Below are positions 45,208 to 56,200 of a stretch of 64,000 nt of DNA, piece by piece. Every line of letters begins with the position of its first letter. Position 1 is the stretch's first letter. The DNA is from Halichoerus grypus. Lineage: Eukaryota; Chordata; Mammalia; Carnivora; Phocidae. The position numbers and the translations under genes are program-made. The notes beneath the pieces are model-generated. The model searched no databases and was not told the DNA's origin. It was given only the letters and a program-made list of their open reading frames with translations. The stretch is taken from NCBI RefSeq assembly GCF_964656455.1, contig NC_135721.1:54071530-54135529 (forward strand), read 5' to 3'.

Positions 45208-45905
45208 TTTCCCCACTACCCAAAATAGAGCATTCCTATGAAAACTTTCATAAGCCGAAATGGCACAAAACAAAGAAGTGATTACTGGTAATTTATATAG
45301 AAAAACTTTTGAGAGTTCCCAAACCCCAAAAAATAACCTCTGGTAGGCTTTTCTGATACCTTAGGACTCATGTTGCTAATGGATGTACAAAATTAGTCGA
45401 GATAAAGCACAGATGCTCATAGACACAGTTTAAAGCTACGGTGGCTTGGGCGCCTGGGTGGCTCAGTTGGTTGAGCGACTGCCTTCGGCTCAGGTCGTGA
45501 TCCTGGAGTCCCAGGATCGAGTCCCACATCGGGCTCCCTGCTCAGCAGGGAGTCTGCTTCTCCCTCTGACCCTCCTCCCTCTCATGCTCTCTGTCTCTCA
45601 TTCTCTCTCTCGCAAATAAATAAAATCTTTAAAAAAAAAATAAAGCTACGGTGGCTCGATGCTGAGATGCTGAGTTTAGTTCGGGGGAAGGAGCTTGGCG
45701 GGGCCACCCCCGCTGCTCAGAGGACACGTTGTCTCTAGAAGCTTGCTTCAAAACAAATGCTGAATGCTATTTTTTTGCATAAATGCAAAGATCCTCTTCA
45801 GATTTCTTTCAGTTAGCAAAAACAAGTACTAATGTAAGTCTTTCATAAAAGTGAAGGGGTGTGATCCAAACTAGAAAAACAAGGAATGCTTGTATCATTA
45901 TTATT
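45208..45905 (+). repeat. unassigned interspersed repeat split by a SINEC
   Basis: The text 'ccctactttcataagcc'-like left part ('aaaactttcataagccgaaa') and right part ('gtctttcataaaagtgaagg') resemble a dispersed mammalian repeat whose family I cannot name. The SINEC at 45447-45640 interrupts it. Confidence 0.3.
45447..45640 (+). mobile_element. SINEC ('ctgaccctcc' subfamily), perfect TSD
   Basis: Near-consensus 'gggcgcctgggtggctcagt', 'ggatcgagtcccacatcggg' and 'ctccctctgaccctcctccc', with an A-rich end. The perfect 16-bp TSD taaagctacggtggct lies at 45431-45446 and 45641-45656. Confidence 0.97.
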
Positions 45906-46787
45906 GACATTGCTCATATTTGAAATTCTGTTACCACTTATATATCCTAATTGTCTCATCATATGCTTTGATAAGTTTCCTTCTGAACAGAAAAGTTAAA
46001 GCAAAATGGCCCTAGCTACCTATTATCTAGTTGTGTGTCACAACTCCTTTGGATTTCAAAATGGCGCTATTCTCCTCTCATTGCTCTGTGTGTAAGTAAC
46101 GAATTCACAACCTTAGCCTCTCCTGCCTCCCAGGCTTCTTGGGACCTTACTAAAACCAAAGTACTCTCCATCTGACTTGTTTAGATTTAGGATTTAATGT
46201 TTGTTTAAAATTAGTGTCAACCTCAAACTTTGATGGGGAGATGGGATTTAGAGACGGTCCCTACTAGTGACAGGACCCAGAGAAATCCTAGCAGTCAGCC
46301 ATCCCTTTAGTGAGCAAGGATATCATTCCTCTCCCAGTGGTTCACAATTACTAAGATGGGACATGAACGTGCTTATGAATGGGTCCTAGCTGGCACTAGA
46401 TTTAGGGCATGCCCCTTCCCTGAGCCAAGTCATTACCATCATCACATCTTGGCACAAATTGTTATCTTATTGGCTATTAGCATAGCCTAGAAAACCTCAG
46501 CCAAAAGGAATGCCACTGTAGTTAGAAAAATAATCTAACAATATTTTCTCATGATGGATGATGTTAAAAACACATATTTTCCCCCATTCAGATTCATTTC
46601 TCTGCTTTGGAAATTAGCAACTCCTTTTGGTCTTTCTACCTAAGAAAAAGTCCAGTGAGTCAAGGGGTTTGGGAGTTGGTGTTTTCCTCCCAGCATCCAT
46701 GCTCCCCTTTCTTTTGGTAACAGCACCCAGATTTCCTTTTGGGAACATGTGCAGTCTCTGTAGGGTCATCACACAAGATGCCATGAC

Positions 46788-46900
46788 TGCCAACAATTCA
46801 TTCATCCATTCTCCTCTTGATAGACATTTCAGTTATTCCAGTTTTTTGTTATTGTGAACAGAATGGTGATGAATAATCTTTTGGGGCTTAAGTTAGCCAA
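46788..46900 (-). mobile_element. L1 3' fragment (short)
   Basis: 'attcatccattctcctcttg', 'agttattccagttttttgtt' and 'gtgaacagaatggtgatgaa' resemble antisense L1 text from just downstream of ORF2. Confidence 0.5.
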
Positions 46901-47249
46901 AGGGGGTTTCTGTTGCTTGCAACCACAAAATATACACTTATCTATGGGAATACAGAAAATCCCCAATTATCATGTATCACTATTTATAGATATAATTCAT
47001 TGTTCCTTATTAGGAACAAATTATTTTACAAGTATAGGATTTAAGGAATTCCCAAGGGCACTCTAGCACACTGTTCTACTTTCACAGAGAGAAACTAGTG
47101 CACTCACTTTAGTTTCTGGTCATCTGTCATCTACCAATTGTAGATTTAATTATAAAAGACTTTAATCAACTGACTTCTCTTTCCTTCTTAATGAGAACTG
47201 AATAGGTAGTTACCTTGCTAGTTAAAAAAAAAAAAAAAAGCCAGGGGTG

Positions 47250-47840
47250 ACACAAATTGCTAATAAATATTTGCAAAGATGCTCAAACTCATTAGCAATC
47301 ATGGAGATGCAAATTAAGACCACAACGAGATACCATTTATACACTAGATTGGCATAAATTAAGACATCTCATAATATTAAAGAGTGAAAATGTGGATTTA
47401 TGGGAACTTTTGTTCATGTATGCTGCTGAAAGGAAAGCAAACTGGTAGAACCACTGGGAAGAAATGTAGCAGTGTGTTATAAAGTGGAATATTCACATGC
47501 TCTACAACCCAGGGCAATAATCAAAGAAACTTTTGCCCGTGTGTCCCAGGAGACGTGAATAAAAATATTCATAGCAGTTCTGTTCACAGCAGCCAAAAAA
47601 AAAAAAAAAAAATCTGGGAAACAACTTAGATGCCCACCAGCCGAAAAATGGATGAACAAATTGTAGTATAGTCACATACTAGGAAATTACAGGGCAAGAA
47701 AAATAAATAGACTAGAACTTTGCAAACAACATGGGTGCATCTTAAATATTGAATAAAAATAGCAAGTCCCAGCAGACCATGCAAGGTGTATCATTTTTAT
47801 AAAGCTCAAAAAACCATCAAAATCAAGCAACACTCTATAT

Positions 47841-47874
<34 letters not shown>

Positions 47875-48120
47875 GAGATGGAGCGGGGGGAGGGAGAATG
47901 ATTTTTGAGTAAGACAAGCAAAACAAAGTTCATCCCCAGGCTTGGAGGAGGCAGAAGTACATGATGTGGGAGGAGTGTATAAGCAATTACAACAATGTTT
48001 GCGTTCTAAAATTGAGTGGTGAATTCACACCAATTCATTTTACTATTCTGCTTCATTACTTACATGTATGTTATGTTACATGTATCCTCACATTGAAGAA
48101 TGTAATAAAGACAAATAAGC
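47250..48120 (+). mobile_element. old L1M, ORF2 C-terminus and 3' UTR
   Basis: 'ctcattagcaatcatggaga', 'accacaacgagataccattt' and 'caacttagatgcccaccagc' are L1 ORF2 C-terminal and early 3' UTR text. The 3' UTR then runs to 'aatgtaataaagacaaataag'. An A18 run lies at 47594-47611 and a (GT)15 array at 47843-47872. No open frame survives. Confidence 0.78.
47843..47872 (+). repeat. (GT)15 microsatellite
   Basis: Uninterrupted GT units inside the L1M 3' UTR. Confidence 0.97.
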
Positions 48121-49439
48121 CAGAAGTAATAGCTTCATCCAAGGACATTATAAGAGCCTAGGGCAACGCTGTAGATATCTGGGATATATTCTGAGTTTCC
48201 ACTCACTCAATACCTCAATAACTTCTCTTGCTCTCTTTCTTTTTTTTTTTTTTGTATCTAACTCGTATGTTTTTCATAGACCACTTCCCAGTGAGCAGTC
48301 TGCAACATTCTAACCACTTACTAGTCCTATAAACTGAGATAAGTAGAGTGAGAAGGTAACCGATCTCCTATAATTCTGCTAGTCACACATGTTTAATGTG
48401 CACATTTTCTTCATAACAGAAGAGCCCATTTCTATCAGAACCATGAGGTTAATGTATTCTTTCCTTTCCAGTCTCCCACCCCCATACACTAACCAACCCC
48501 TCTGGGAAAAAAGCTTTTATCTTATCAGAGGCTGATGCTTTGGGGATAATGCAGCAATATTTTATTATTGCTGCTAATATGTGCATGTGGCTATAGATGG
48601 AACAATAGGCAAAGAACATTGCTTTGTTCCATGAAGTCATAAACCCACATTGACCATTTAAGTGGCTTCTTTCCTCTGATAGCTGCCTTCTCAAAGGCCT
48701 GGATATGCCAAGGTCTGAACAGAAGGTTTTTGGAAGAGATTCTTGCCCACTAAAGAGAAGAGAAAAAACCTGTCTAAGGCTACTAGAGCTAAAATGGTTC
48801 AAGTACATGCTTTGCAAGAATATGGGAAAAACATCAGTCACTGTGAGTTTAAAAAGGTGACAAATGGTTAACAATTATAATGCCTGGGTTGAAAAATGAG
48901 TGAAGAAACAGATTAAGTGGTCTGGCATACACAAAAATGTGTTTTTCTGGCTAAATCTTTGTCTCAGCTACTCCTCCATTCATATCAGCTGTACTTTTTA
49001 CAATAAAAACTTGGACTGGAACACTCATCCATATTTATATTATCCTGTTATGTTATGTTGTTATGTTATGTTATGCTGAAAGCAACCCAATTTGCTAATA
49101 GCTTGTTATTCTCTAGCTGCATTTCCCCCAGGCCTAATACCATTTAATTCCATCTTAGGGTTGCTTTCTTCAGGGGATGCTGATTGAGAGCTGGACTTCA
49201 AATCTCTTCTTTCTTGGGAATAACATAAATATGGAGCACCAGCAACAACAAAAGTGAGCAGACAGTATAAAGTGGATATTGTATCACAGAGGCATACTAA
49301 TATGAAATCGTTGACGACAATGTTATGCCAAACATTCATGTAAGTTATTTTTTGGAAAATAAATGATTATTTCTCCACAGAACCAACCCTCACTATGGAG
49401 AATTCCAATCATTTTTTAAAGCTATCCCAGAAATACTGA
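48121..49439. other. unique stretch with a (TTATG)n array
   Basis: No gene recognised. A T-run lies at 48240-48254 and a (TTATG)n pentanucleotide repeat at 49045-49076. The 141-codon minus frame at 48449-48874 has no domain signature. Confidence 0.45.
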
Positions 49440-49745
49440 ATCAATCAGGAAAGTCCAGGTTATGCTGCAGTAACAAAAGAGACCATATATCCCAGTGGCT
49501 TAAAACACAAAGGTGTAATTCCTGCACTGACTACGTATCCTGCACAGGCTGGCCAAGCACTCGCCTCCACATCCTCCAACTCTGGAACCCAGATGTGCAA
49601 AGCCCACACGATATTAAATGTTGCTGACTGCTAAGGCTCAGGGAAAGAGGAAGTGATAGTGGTGATTTGTGTGCAGGCTCTTAAAGCTACATTCAAAACT
49701 TCCTCTCACATTTCAGTGGTTAAAGAAAAGGCCATTCCTAACATA
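49440..49745 (-). mobile_element. MaLR/MLT1-like LTR remnant
   Basis: 'caggttatgctgcagtaaca', 'ccagtggcttaaaacacaaa', 'ctctggaacccagatgtgca' and 'cttaaagctacattcaaaac' are the reverse complement of the family seen at 30190-30495. This copy keeps the LTR 3' end that the other lacks. Confidence 0.65.
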
Positions 49746-50860
49746 AAGGAGACAAGGAAATATCTTACTAACTACCTAGAAGTAGAAAAAGACAAATATT
49801 TTGCAGACAGTACATATTGAAATACATCTTCTTAACAGTCCCCAGAAATGTATTCCTCCTAAGATGTAGGGTGAGAATGGCTTTTCAAACAGGTTAATTT
49901 TTGATGCTTACTAAAGCACAGGGCTAATGCTGATGAAAAAGTATAGGCAGATGGAGAGACTCTTTAAGTCAGAACCCAAGTCTGGAGTTGATACTCTGAA
50001 TGGATGGTTACTACTTCCAGACCCCTGAATAAGGTTCTCAAAACAATTTCATAATATGAACCCAATGATACTGGTAATTTTAGAATTGTAGCTAGTAGAC
50101 TTTCCATTTTTAATATACAGGCTAAAGTGAATATTTCCAAAAGAAATTTTATCTTCTGAATTAACATATACCAAAATATTTCAAGCTATGGGTACAGAGA
50201 AAAATTATTCATTATTTTTAAGGAGCCAAGAAAAGAAAATGTTGTAACTGGGAACTTTAAAAGATGAATGTGAAAAGCCAAAATGCTATAAATGTTCTCT
50301 ATATGCCAGAAGCGCCTGAACTTTCCATTTTTACTAAATTACATCTAATGTAAGCACATTTGGCCTTTTCCTTGCTTCCTCATACTATGATATTCCAATC
50401 AAACTGTTTCAATATAAACTAAATCTTGATCCAATACTATTATCTCAACCAGAAGCTCATTTTAAAGCAATATAACCTTTAATGAGATATATGTACAATG
50501 GGTATGAGCAGTGATATGCCTAAAAGGCTGTTTCTCCAGAAAAAGAAGATATGTTTAATATATTATTCTAGCATCACCTTCACATTCCACTTGCCAGGGA
50601 ATTAGGGGCAATAGCCTCTGTGAGTTTCCAAGGAGTAGGAAGGTTCTGCTATGAACTTCTTCTCCTTCCTTTTTCTTTCTTTTATTTTCTTTCTTCTTGA
50701 TTTTCCAGGAGAGAAGGGAGAGCACTAGGGCCCATGAAGTATCGTTATAATCTCTCTTTGACATTGAAAGCAGACAGCAGGGAAAGAAAAGAAGTTAATT
50801 CCAAACAAGAAAGACTCCCTCCAGTTTTAGTATATGCAAGTGCCCTCTATCTGGGACACG
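49746..50860. other. no recognisable feature
   Basis: AT-rich unique sequence with a TTTC-rich patch at 50665-50695. Confidence 0.45.
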
Positions 50861-51233
50861 GATCAGCAAACTTCCTCTGTAAAGAGCTAGGTGGTTAATT
50901 TATCTGGCTGTGCAGGCCATGAGGTCTCTGCTGCAAATATCCAATTCAGCCATTGTAGTATGAAAGCAGCCATAAACAATATGTAAACAAATGAGTATGG
51001 CTCTGTTTCAATAAAACTTTATTTATAAAAACTGGAGACTCAGGATGCCTGGGTGGCTCAGTTGGTTAGGCATCCAACTCTTGATCTTAGCTCAGGTCTT
51101 GATCTCAGGGTTGTGAGTTCAAGCCCCTCATTGGACTCTACACTGGGGTGGAGCCTACTTAAAAAGAAAAAAAAAAAAAAACCTGGAGACTGGTTATATT
51201 TGGCCCACGGGCTATAGTTTGTTGATCCCTGCT
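50861..51233 (+). mobile_element. hAT-type DNA transposon remnant split by a SINEC
   Basis: The ends are inverted: 'cggatcagcaaact' on the left and 'agtttgttgatccctg' on the right. The interior has 'tgcaggccatgaggtctctg', 'aagcagccataaacaatatg' and 'tttggcccacgggctatag', text of a well-known non-autonomous hAT repeat. An 8-bp TSD may be 'tctgggac/tctgggta'. Confidence 0.75.
51041..51178 (+). mobile_element. SINEC, old short subfamily
   Basis: 'aggatgcctgggtggctcag', 'ccaactcttgatcttagctc' and 'gggttgtgagttcaagcccc', ending in an A-run. The imperfect TSD is aaaactggagact / aaacctggagact. It lies inside the hAT remnant. Confidence 0.93.
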
Positions 51234-52392
51234 CTGGGTAAGAAATACAGCTTAGTGTTTGAATCTTAGAAATGGCTATGGGTCTGCCCAGCTTCTCATG
51301 TTCTTTTGTCACTCTACTACTTTAAAAAAAAAAAAATCAAACCTGTACCTTATTTCTGCCTTTAAATATTTCTTTCCTTTCAGAACCATGATAGTTGTTG
51401 AGTCCTATAGGTGAAATTTCAGGAAAGAAAAGTTGTTTCCCTTATTGTCTAGAAATTGATGTATATTTACCTATAAATCTCATCAACCAATATCACTTAT
51501 TAGCTAGTAATGTGTGAAAAGCTCTTTACTAGGTCTTGAGCCAATAAAAAGGGAAGTAGCAATCAGCCTTTGCCTCAAGCAGCTAATACTCTCACTGCAA
51601 GTGTCATGAGAAGAGGCAACTTTGCATTTCTTTGACAGAATCATGAATGTGTGTATGAGAACAGGTGAAAGAGGACAAATAGCAAATAGGTATCTGAAGT
51701 TATAAAGGGTCCATGATGCTTAGAACTCAGAGCATTAGGAAAGTCCAAAGGCTGGAAGGTTGCTGGAGAGCCTGGGGGAGAAATATTCATATGGAGAAGG
51801 AGCACATACATCTTAAAAAGAGGACTCCTAAGACTTCTTCTCACTTCTAAATTATTTTCTGATTAGTCTGACTTCCTTTTGATAATAGACAAAGGTCAAA
51901 GCTTAAACTTCCCTCCATCTCCTCACCATTCTCTACCCCCTTCACTGCCCCCTACCCCAACTCCAAAGAGGAAAATCCCTGATGTGGATGTGGACCAATA
52001 GCACTACTATGTCCCAGCACCAAGCAGGAGGTGCGAGTGGAACGTAGGGGTGGGGTGGAGAGTCTTCCAGTGTGACTGGAAAACATGTTTACATCTCAAG
52101 GGTACCTGTGGCACACACTCATTAAAACCCCACATTTGGCTATTATTATTTGGACCCTGTCTCTCTTCTCCCACGAGGTTAATGTGGTAAGAAGGGCGGG
52201 GAATTTCTTCCATATTGAAGGAGGCAGCTCTAACCTCTGTTCAGATTAGGATCCTGAAAAATAGAGACACTGTCAGACCATTAAGTCTGTCTTCCTTTGT
52301 ATCAAAGGAGCATCTGAGAGTTACGTGGGACAGCCCAAAACACCAACATGAGAGGTTCCATGCAGTGGTTGGTATGAGGCAAAGCTTACATA
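51234..52392. other. no recognisable feature
   Basis: Unique sequence with an A13 run at 51324-51336. No gene recognised. Confidence 0.45.
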
Positions 52393-52731
52393 TGTGCTAC
52401 GGACTGAATTTTTGTGCCTCCTCCAAAAGTTGTATATTGAAGTCTAGCCCTCAGTGTGATGGCATTTGGAGGTAGGACCTTGGGGAAGTGATTAGTGCCC
52501 TTATAAAAGAGACCTCAGAGAGTTCTCTTGCTTCCCACCTGCCATCTAAGGACACAGAAAAAAGACAGCCATCTATGAATCAGGAAGCAGGCTCTCACCA
52601 GACACTGAATCTGCTGGCACCTTGATCTTGGAGTTCCCAGTCTCCAGAACTATGAGAAATAAATGTTTGTGGGTTAAGTCACCCAGTCTGTGATATTTTT
52701 GTTACAGCAGACTGAACAGACTAATATAGTA
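52393..52731 (+). mobile_element. MLT1/MST-type MaLR LTR
   Basis: Nearly complete: 'tgtgctacggactgaatttt', 'gtgatggcatttggaggtag', 'agtgcccttataaaagagac' (TATA-like), 'gacagccatctatgaatcag', 'ctccagaactatgagaaata' (AATAAA) and the end 'actgaacagactaatatagt'. About 40 bp before the TATA block are missing relative to the consensus. Solo LTR. Confidence 0.93.
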
Positions 52732-53150
52732 TTTAATTGATGAATTTTTGTCTAGAGTCTCCCCAGAACATCTCTCTTGAGCAGAAGTTTTTATCCTTTT
52801 CTCTCAGAAACAGAGCAAAGATCAAAGATCCCTGTTTCACACAGGTGTGTTCATACACAAGGCAGAAGACCTCAGCGTGTTTGCTTGATCGGGTAAATAA
52901 CATGCAGTGTGACTCTGACACTGAACTGGTAGGGAGAATTCTCAGCCACGCCACCTCTCAGCTGTACAATCTTGGAGACGGTAGTTAACTTTTCTGAGTT
53001 TCCAAATTCTCATCTCCAAAATCAGCATTATTACTTGTTCTACCCACTTAAAGCATTGTTAGTAAGATGAGCTAAAATAATGGTTATACAAGTATTCTGT
53101 AAGTGGAAAAGCTATTTACAATATGAAGAAGTTATAATGACTATTATGAT
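52732..53150. other. no recognisable feature
   Basis: Unique text between an LTR and a SINEC. MIR-like words appear at 52985-53030 ('tctgagtttccaaattctc') but are too weak to call. Confidence 0.4.
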
Positions 53151-53167
53151 TGACATTAGAGATTTTA

Positions 53168-53373
53168 TTTTTTTATTTTTATTTTTTAAAGATTTTATTT
53201 ATTTATTTGAGAGAGAGATTGAGAGACAGAGCGCACGAGAGGGAAGAGGGTCAGAGGGAGAAGCAGACCCCCCGCTGAGCAGGGAGCCCGATGTGGGACT
53301 CGATCCCGGGACTCCAGGATCATGACCTGAGCCGAAGGCAGTCGCTTAACCAACTGAGCCACCCAGGCGCCCC
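53168..53373 (-). mobile_element. SINEC ('ctgaccctcc' subfamily)
   Basis: Reverse complement with 'aaagattttatttatttatt', 'gagggaagagggtcagaggg', 'gggactcgatcccgggac' and 'gagccacccaggcgcccc'. The perfect 17-bp TSD tgacattagagatttta lies at 53151-53167 and 53374-53390. Confidence 0.96.
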
Positions 53374-53559
53374 TGACATTAGAGATTTTAATCAAACTAG
53401 AAGATAATGTTTTTTCTCAAACACTGAGTAGAACACCCCTAAGCCAATATTAATGCTCCTGATAGATCAGGATAGCATTTATTATTACCCCAAACCAAGG
53501 CTCTGCAGATTACTACTCTGTAAGATTTAAAGAGTGATGCCATTAAAAAGGTCTTCCAA

Positions 53560-54494
53560 AGGATTATGGAAATGTGGCAGTGGTAGTAGCCGCCTAGCTG
53601 CCAGACCTTCCAGAATCCCTACATAAAAATTGGCAGACCAATTAAATCGCAAAACCAAACTCAAACAAATTTAGAACAAAACTAGATAGCAAAGTGTCCC
53701 CATAAAGCTCAAAATGTAAGCAGCTAGAGATAAACCACCAATAGCCTCAAGAACAGTATGCTATCACATCTATGCAGGTAAAAGCAGAAGGAAGCAATAG
53801 GGTGAGGAGAAAGCCAAAATAGTGACTAGGTGGTCACCGGAAAGCCCACAGGGCTAATATGTGCACAACAGCTGAATCTGGGAAGGATTTTGCCCACTTA
53901 CACAGTCTGGCCATCATAAACTCTTGAAACTGACGTTTCATGACTTTCTTCCCACACAGAGCCCCATACTGAAGCGGCGAGGAGTAGGATCAAATTTGAG
54001 CATGTCAGGGATGAGAGAGATGAAGAAAAGGTGGTATAGATAAAAATGGGGGAGGGAAGCAGAGTCAAGAATCTTTGAAAACAGCCACCATATTTTTTAA
54101 CACTACATAAAAGCAACAGAAAAGATGGGTCTGTGAAGTTTGAAAAGCTATCTGAATCAAGCCACCTTATAAAAGTTTTGAAAACGAATTTCACATTTAA
54201 AAAATCCACAGAAAAATATTTTATACAAAGTTAATATCAGAAAAAGAATAAACAGCAGAATATTACTATTGCAGAAAATAAAAGCATGCCAGAGAGACAT
54301 ATTCAAAATATAGATCAGAACTGTAGCATCCTATTCTGAAATGAGCTAAAAGACATTAAGGAAATGATACAAGGCATGAAAGAAAAACATAAACGAAAAT
54401 AAAAACTCAGAAATAAGATGGCAAACTCAAAAAAAACTTAGAAAATTTTTAAAAAATCATGAAGACTAAACTATATTTAAGATGACTGATTCCA
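53560..54494 (+). mobile_element. HAL1-like LINE, left part
   Basis: Adenine-rich LINE text with 'agccgcctagctgccagacc', 'gataaaccaccaatagcctc', 'attaaggaaatgatacaagg' and 'cagaaataagatggcaaact' resembles HAL1 (half-L1, ORF1 only). It is interrupted by stops and continues after the insertion at 55347. Confidence 0.6.
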
Positions 54495-55346
54495 TTCATG
54501 GTCTATCGTAATCTGGGCGTCACTTGGAGAGTCTGTCCTTCTGAAGCCTTCATTTTCATCAAAGCATTTCTGCTTTTAGTGGAAGCTGAAGGAATACAGA
54601 GCGCTCACCAGCCGCACGTCTCCCTTTCTCCAAACCTCTGCTGGATGGCATTTGTTTTCCCACTCGAGACCAAGCCATTCTTCACGTGTCCCTTGTGGTC
54701 GCTGTCTGAGTAGGGACAGCATGAGGAGGTCTGTTCCCCAGCCTGGCAGACATGTTGTACAGCAGATCTCTACACCTTATTCATCTTGCTTAACTGAAAT
54801 GTTATGCCCATTAAGTAACTCCCTCTTTGAAAAATGTGGAATGCTTCACCAATTTGGGTGTCGTCTTTGGACAGGGGCTGGGCTAATTTTCTTGGTATCT
54901 TTCCAATTTTAGGATATGCGCTACTGAAATGAGCAGATTTACTTGTCTGCTTATGTATGTACCTACGTATGTGTTTTTGCATGCTCAAGTTTGAGAACCA
55001 CTATGGAAGACTCACTTGGTCGTGGCTCAGTTAGGGTTTTCTTACCATCTAGCTGCTCGCAGACAGCCCCCTACACATCACCGCGCACAGGCATGCGCAC
55101 GCGCTCACGCATGGGCACTGCTTCAGCTCCGCACCTCTCTGTATAGTGAGAGCTCCCATGGGGGTTGAGATAACTGGCACTCCACCTTCCAGCCCTCTTT
55201 CACGTTGATCCTCTTTTACATTCATGGTCTATTGTAATCTGTACAACATCGTACCAAAGTCAACGATAATGGATTATATGCTTCAAAATTTGTTAAGCAG
55301 GTAGATCTCAGGTTATAATAAAATAAAATTTTAAAAAGAAAAAAAA
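54495..55346 (+). mobile_element. composite retro-insertion with poly-A and TSD
   Basis: An 852-bp insertion in the HAL1-like element. It is flanked by a 16-bp direct repeat with one mismatch (54479-54494 and 55347-55362) and ends in an A-rich tail. Segments in order: 54495-54751 unassigned; 54752-54829 antisense L1 3' UTR; 54830-54936 antisense U6; 54937-55218 unassigned and CpG-rich; 55219-55346 sense L1-like 3' end plus tail. A 23-bp direct repeat with one mismatch (54493-54515 and 55219-55241) brackets the middle part. Confidence 0.7.
54830..54936 (-). pseudogene. U6 snRNA retropseudogene
   Basis: The minus strand reads as a full-length U6 (107 bases) from a 'gctc' 5' end to the terminal T-run. 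It retains 'ctaaaattgga', 'gatac', 'gaaaattagc', 'gcccctg', 'gacac' and 'caaattggtgaagc' from U6, at about four-fifths identity by eye. U6 is the catalytic-core RNA of the spliceosome, but substitutions throughout (including in the ACAGAGA-type region, which reads 'taccaagaa') rule out function. At its 3' T-run it is fused directly to L1 3' UTR sequence at 54752-54829 in the same orientation. That is the structure of U6-L1 chimeras made by template switching during L1 reverse transcription. Confidence 0.9.
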
Positions 55347-55362
55347 AAGATGGCTGATTCCA

Positions 55363-55620
55363 GAAACGGGGAAGGAAATACAGAAATTAGATCAGAAACT
55401 CTTGATATACCAGAAAGCAAGACAGTTCTCAGCGATTAGCAGCCCATGTCAAAAGGAGTCAAGACACAAGTAGAGGAGAGTCTCATGGCCAAAGATCCAA
55501 CAAGTTGAAGTTCAATAGTATTGGAATTGCGATGAATTAAAATCCATCAACTATGTTTTAACGCATGAGTTCATAAAGATATTTGCCCAATAAAAGCATT
55601 TGAAGTTAGAAAATTGGGGG
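55363..55620 (+). mobile_element. HAL1-like LINE, right part
   Basis: Continuation after the composite insertion: 'aaatacagaaattagatcag', 'gatataccagaaagcaagac' and 'aagacacaagtagaggagag'. Degraded. Confidence 0.5.
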
Positions 55621-55689
55621 AAAGCTGAGTTAAACAGATTTTTTTTCCTGTGGGACTTCTCAGAGCAATTAAAATGTGTTGTAAATCTT

Positions 55690-55882
55690 TAAAAGAGGAG
55701 ATACACTGTATGTTATCAAGTCTAAGACTCACATTTGGTTTTTACACTTTAACATCTGTGAAATTGGACTGCATCTTCCAATCAATGGCATGACATAATT
55801 TAATTAACAGTGTTTTTTCTTTCTTAGTAGTACATAAAAATAATGGTGCATCTTACAATCAAAGGTTTCTTAGATTCTGTAA
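55690..55882 (-). repeat. unassigned interspersed repeat, copy 2
   Basis: It contains 'aataatggtgcatcttacaa' and 'cttagtagtacataaaaat', the reverse complement of the text at 25385-25525. The family is unknown to me. It also contains an internal partial repeat of the 'gcatctt.caatca' word (55771 and 55846). Confidence 0.45.
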
Positions 55883-56183
55883 AATACAATAGCATGATTC
55901 CCTTCCCATTCATTCTATCACCAGCATTTTTTCCAAAGCATACATAGTAATGGATCTATGCTCAAAAATATCATATTTGAATAAAGGTACAGATCACATA
56001 TTTGCCCTCAAAATCTCCCAGAACTCCTCTAACATACAGACATTGTATTTCTCCACCTGGAAGAACACTTTCACTTTTGGTAGCTTATCTATGACAACTC
56101 TGAGCACATCTCCTACCCCATTGTGGGCAGTGACCTCATCCTATGTATACTTCTTAACTCATCCCAAGCCTAAGCAGCCTTTT
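55883..56183. other. no recognisable feature
   Basis: Unique text before the next SINEC; nothing recognised. Confidence 0.4.
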
Positions 56184-56200
56184 AAAGGTAGTTATTTTTT

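Noticed and set aside
48449..48874. 141-codon minus frame
   Set aside because: No recognisable domain and no supporting gene context.
54830..54936. Functional U6 snRNA gene
   Set aside because: Substitutions throughout, including the core 'ACAGAGA' region, fusion to L1 sequence and a surrounding TSD all indicate a retropseudogene.
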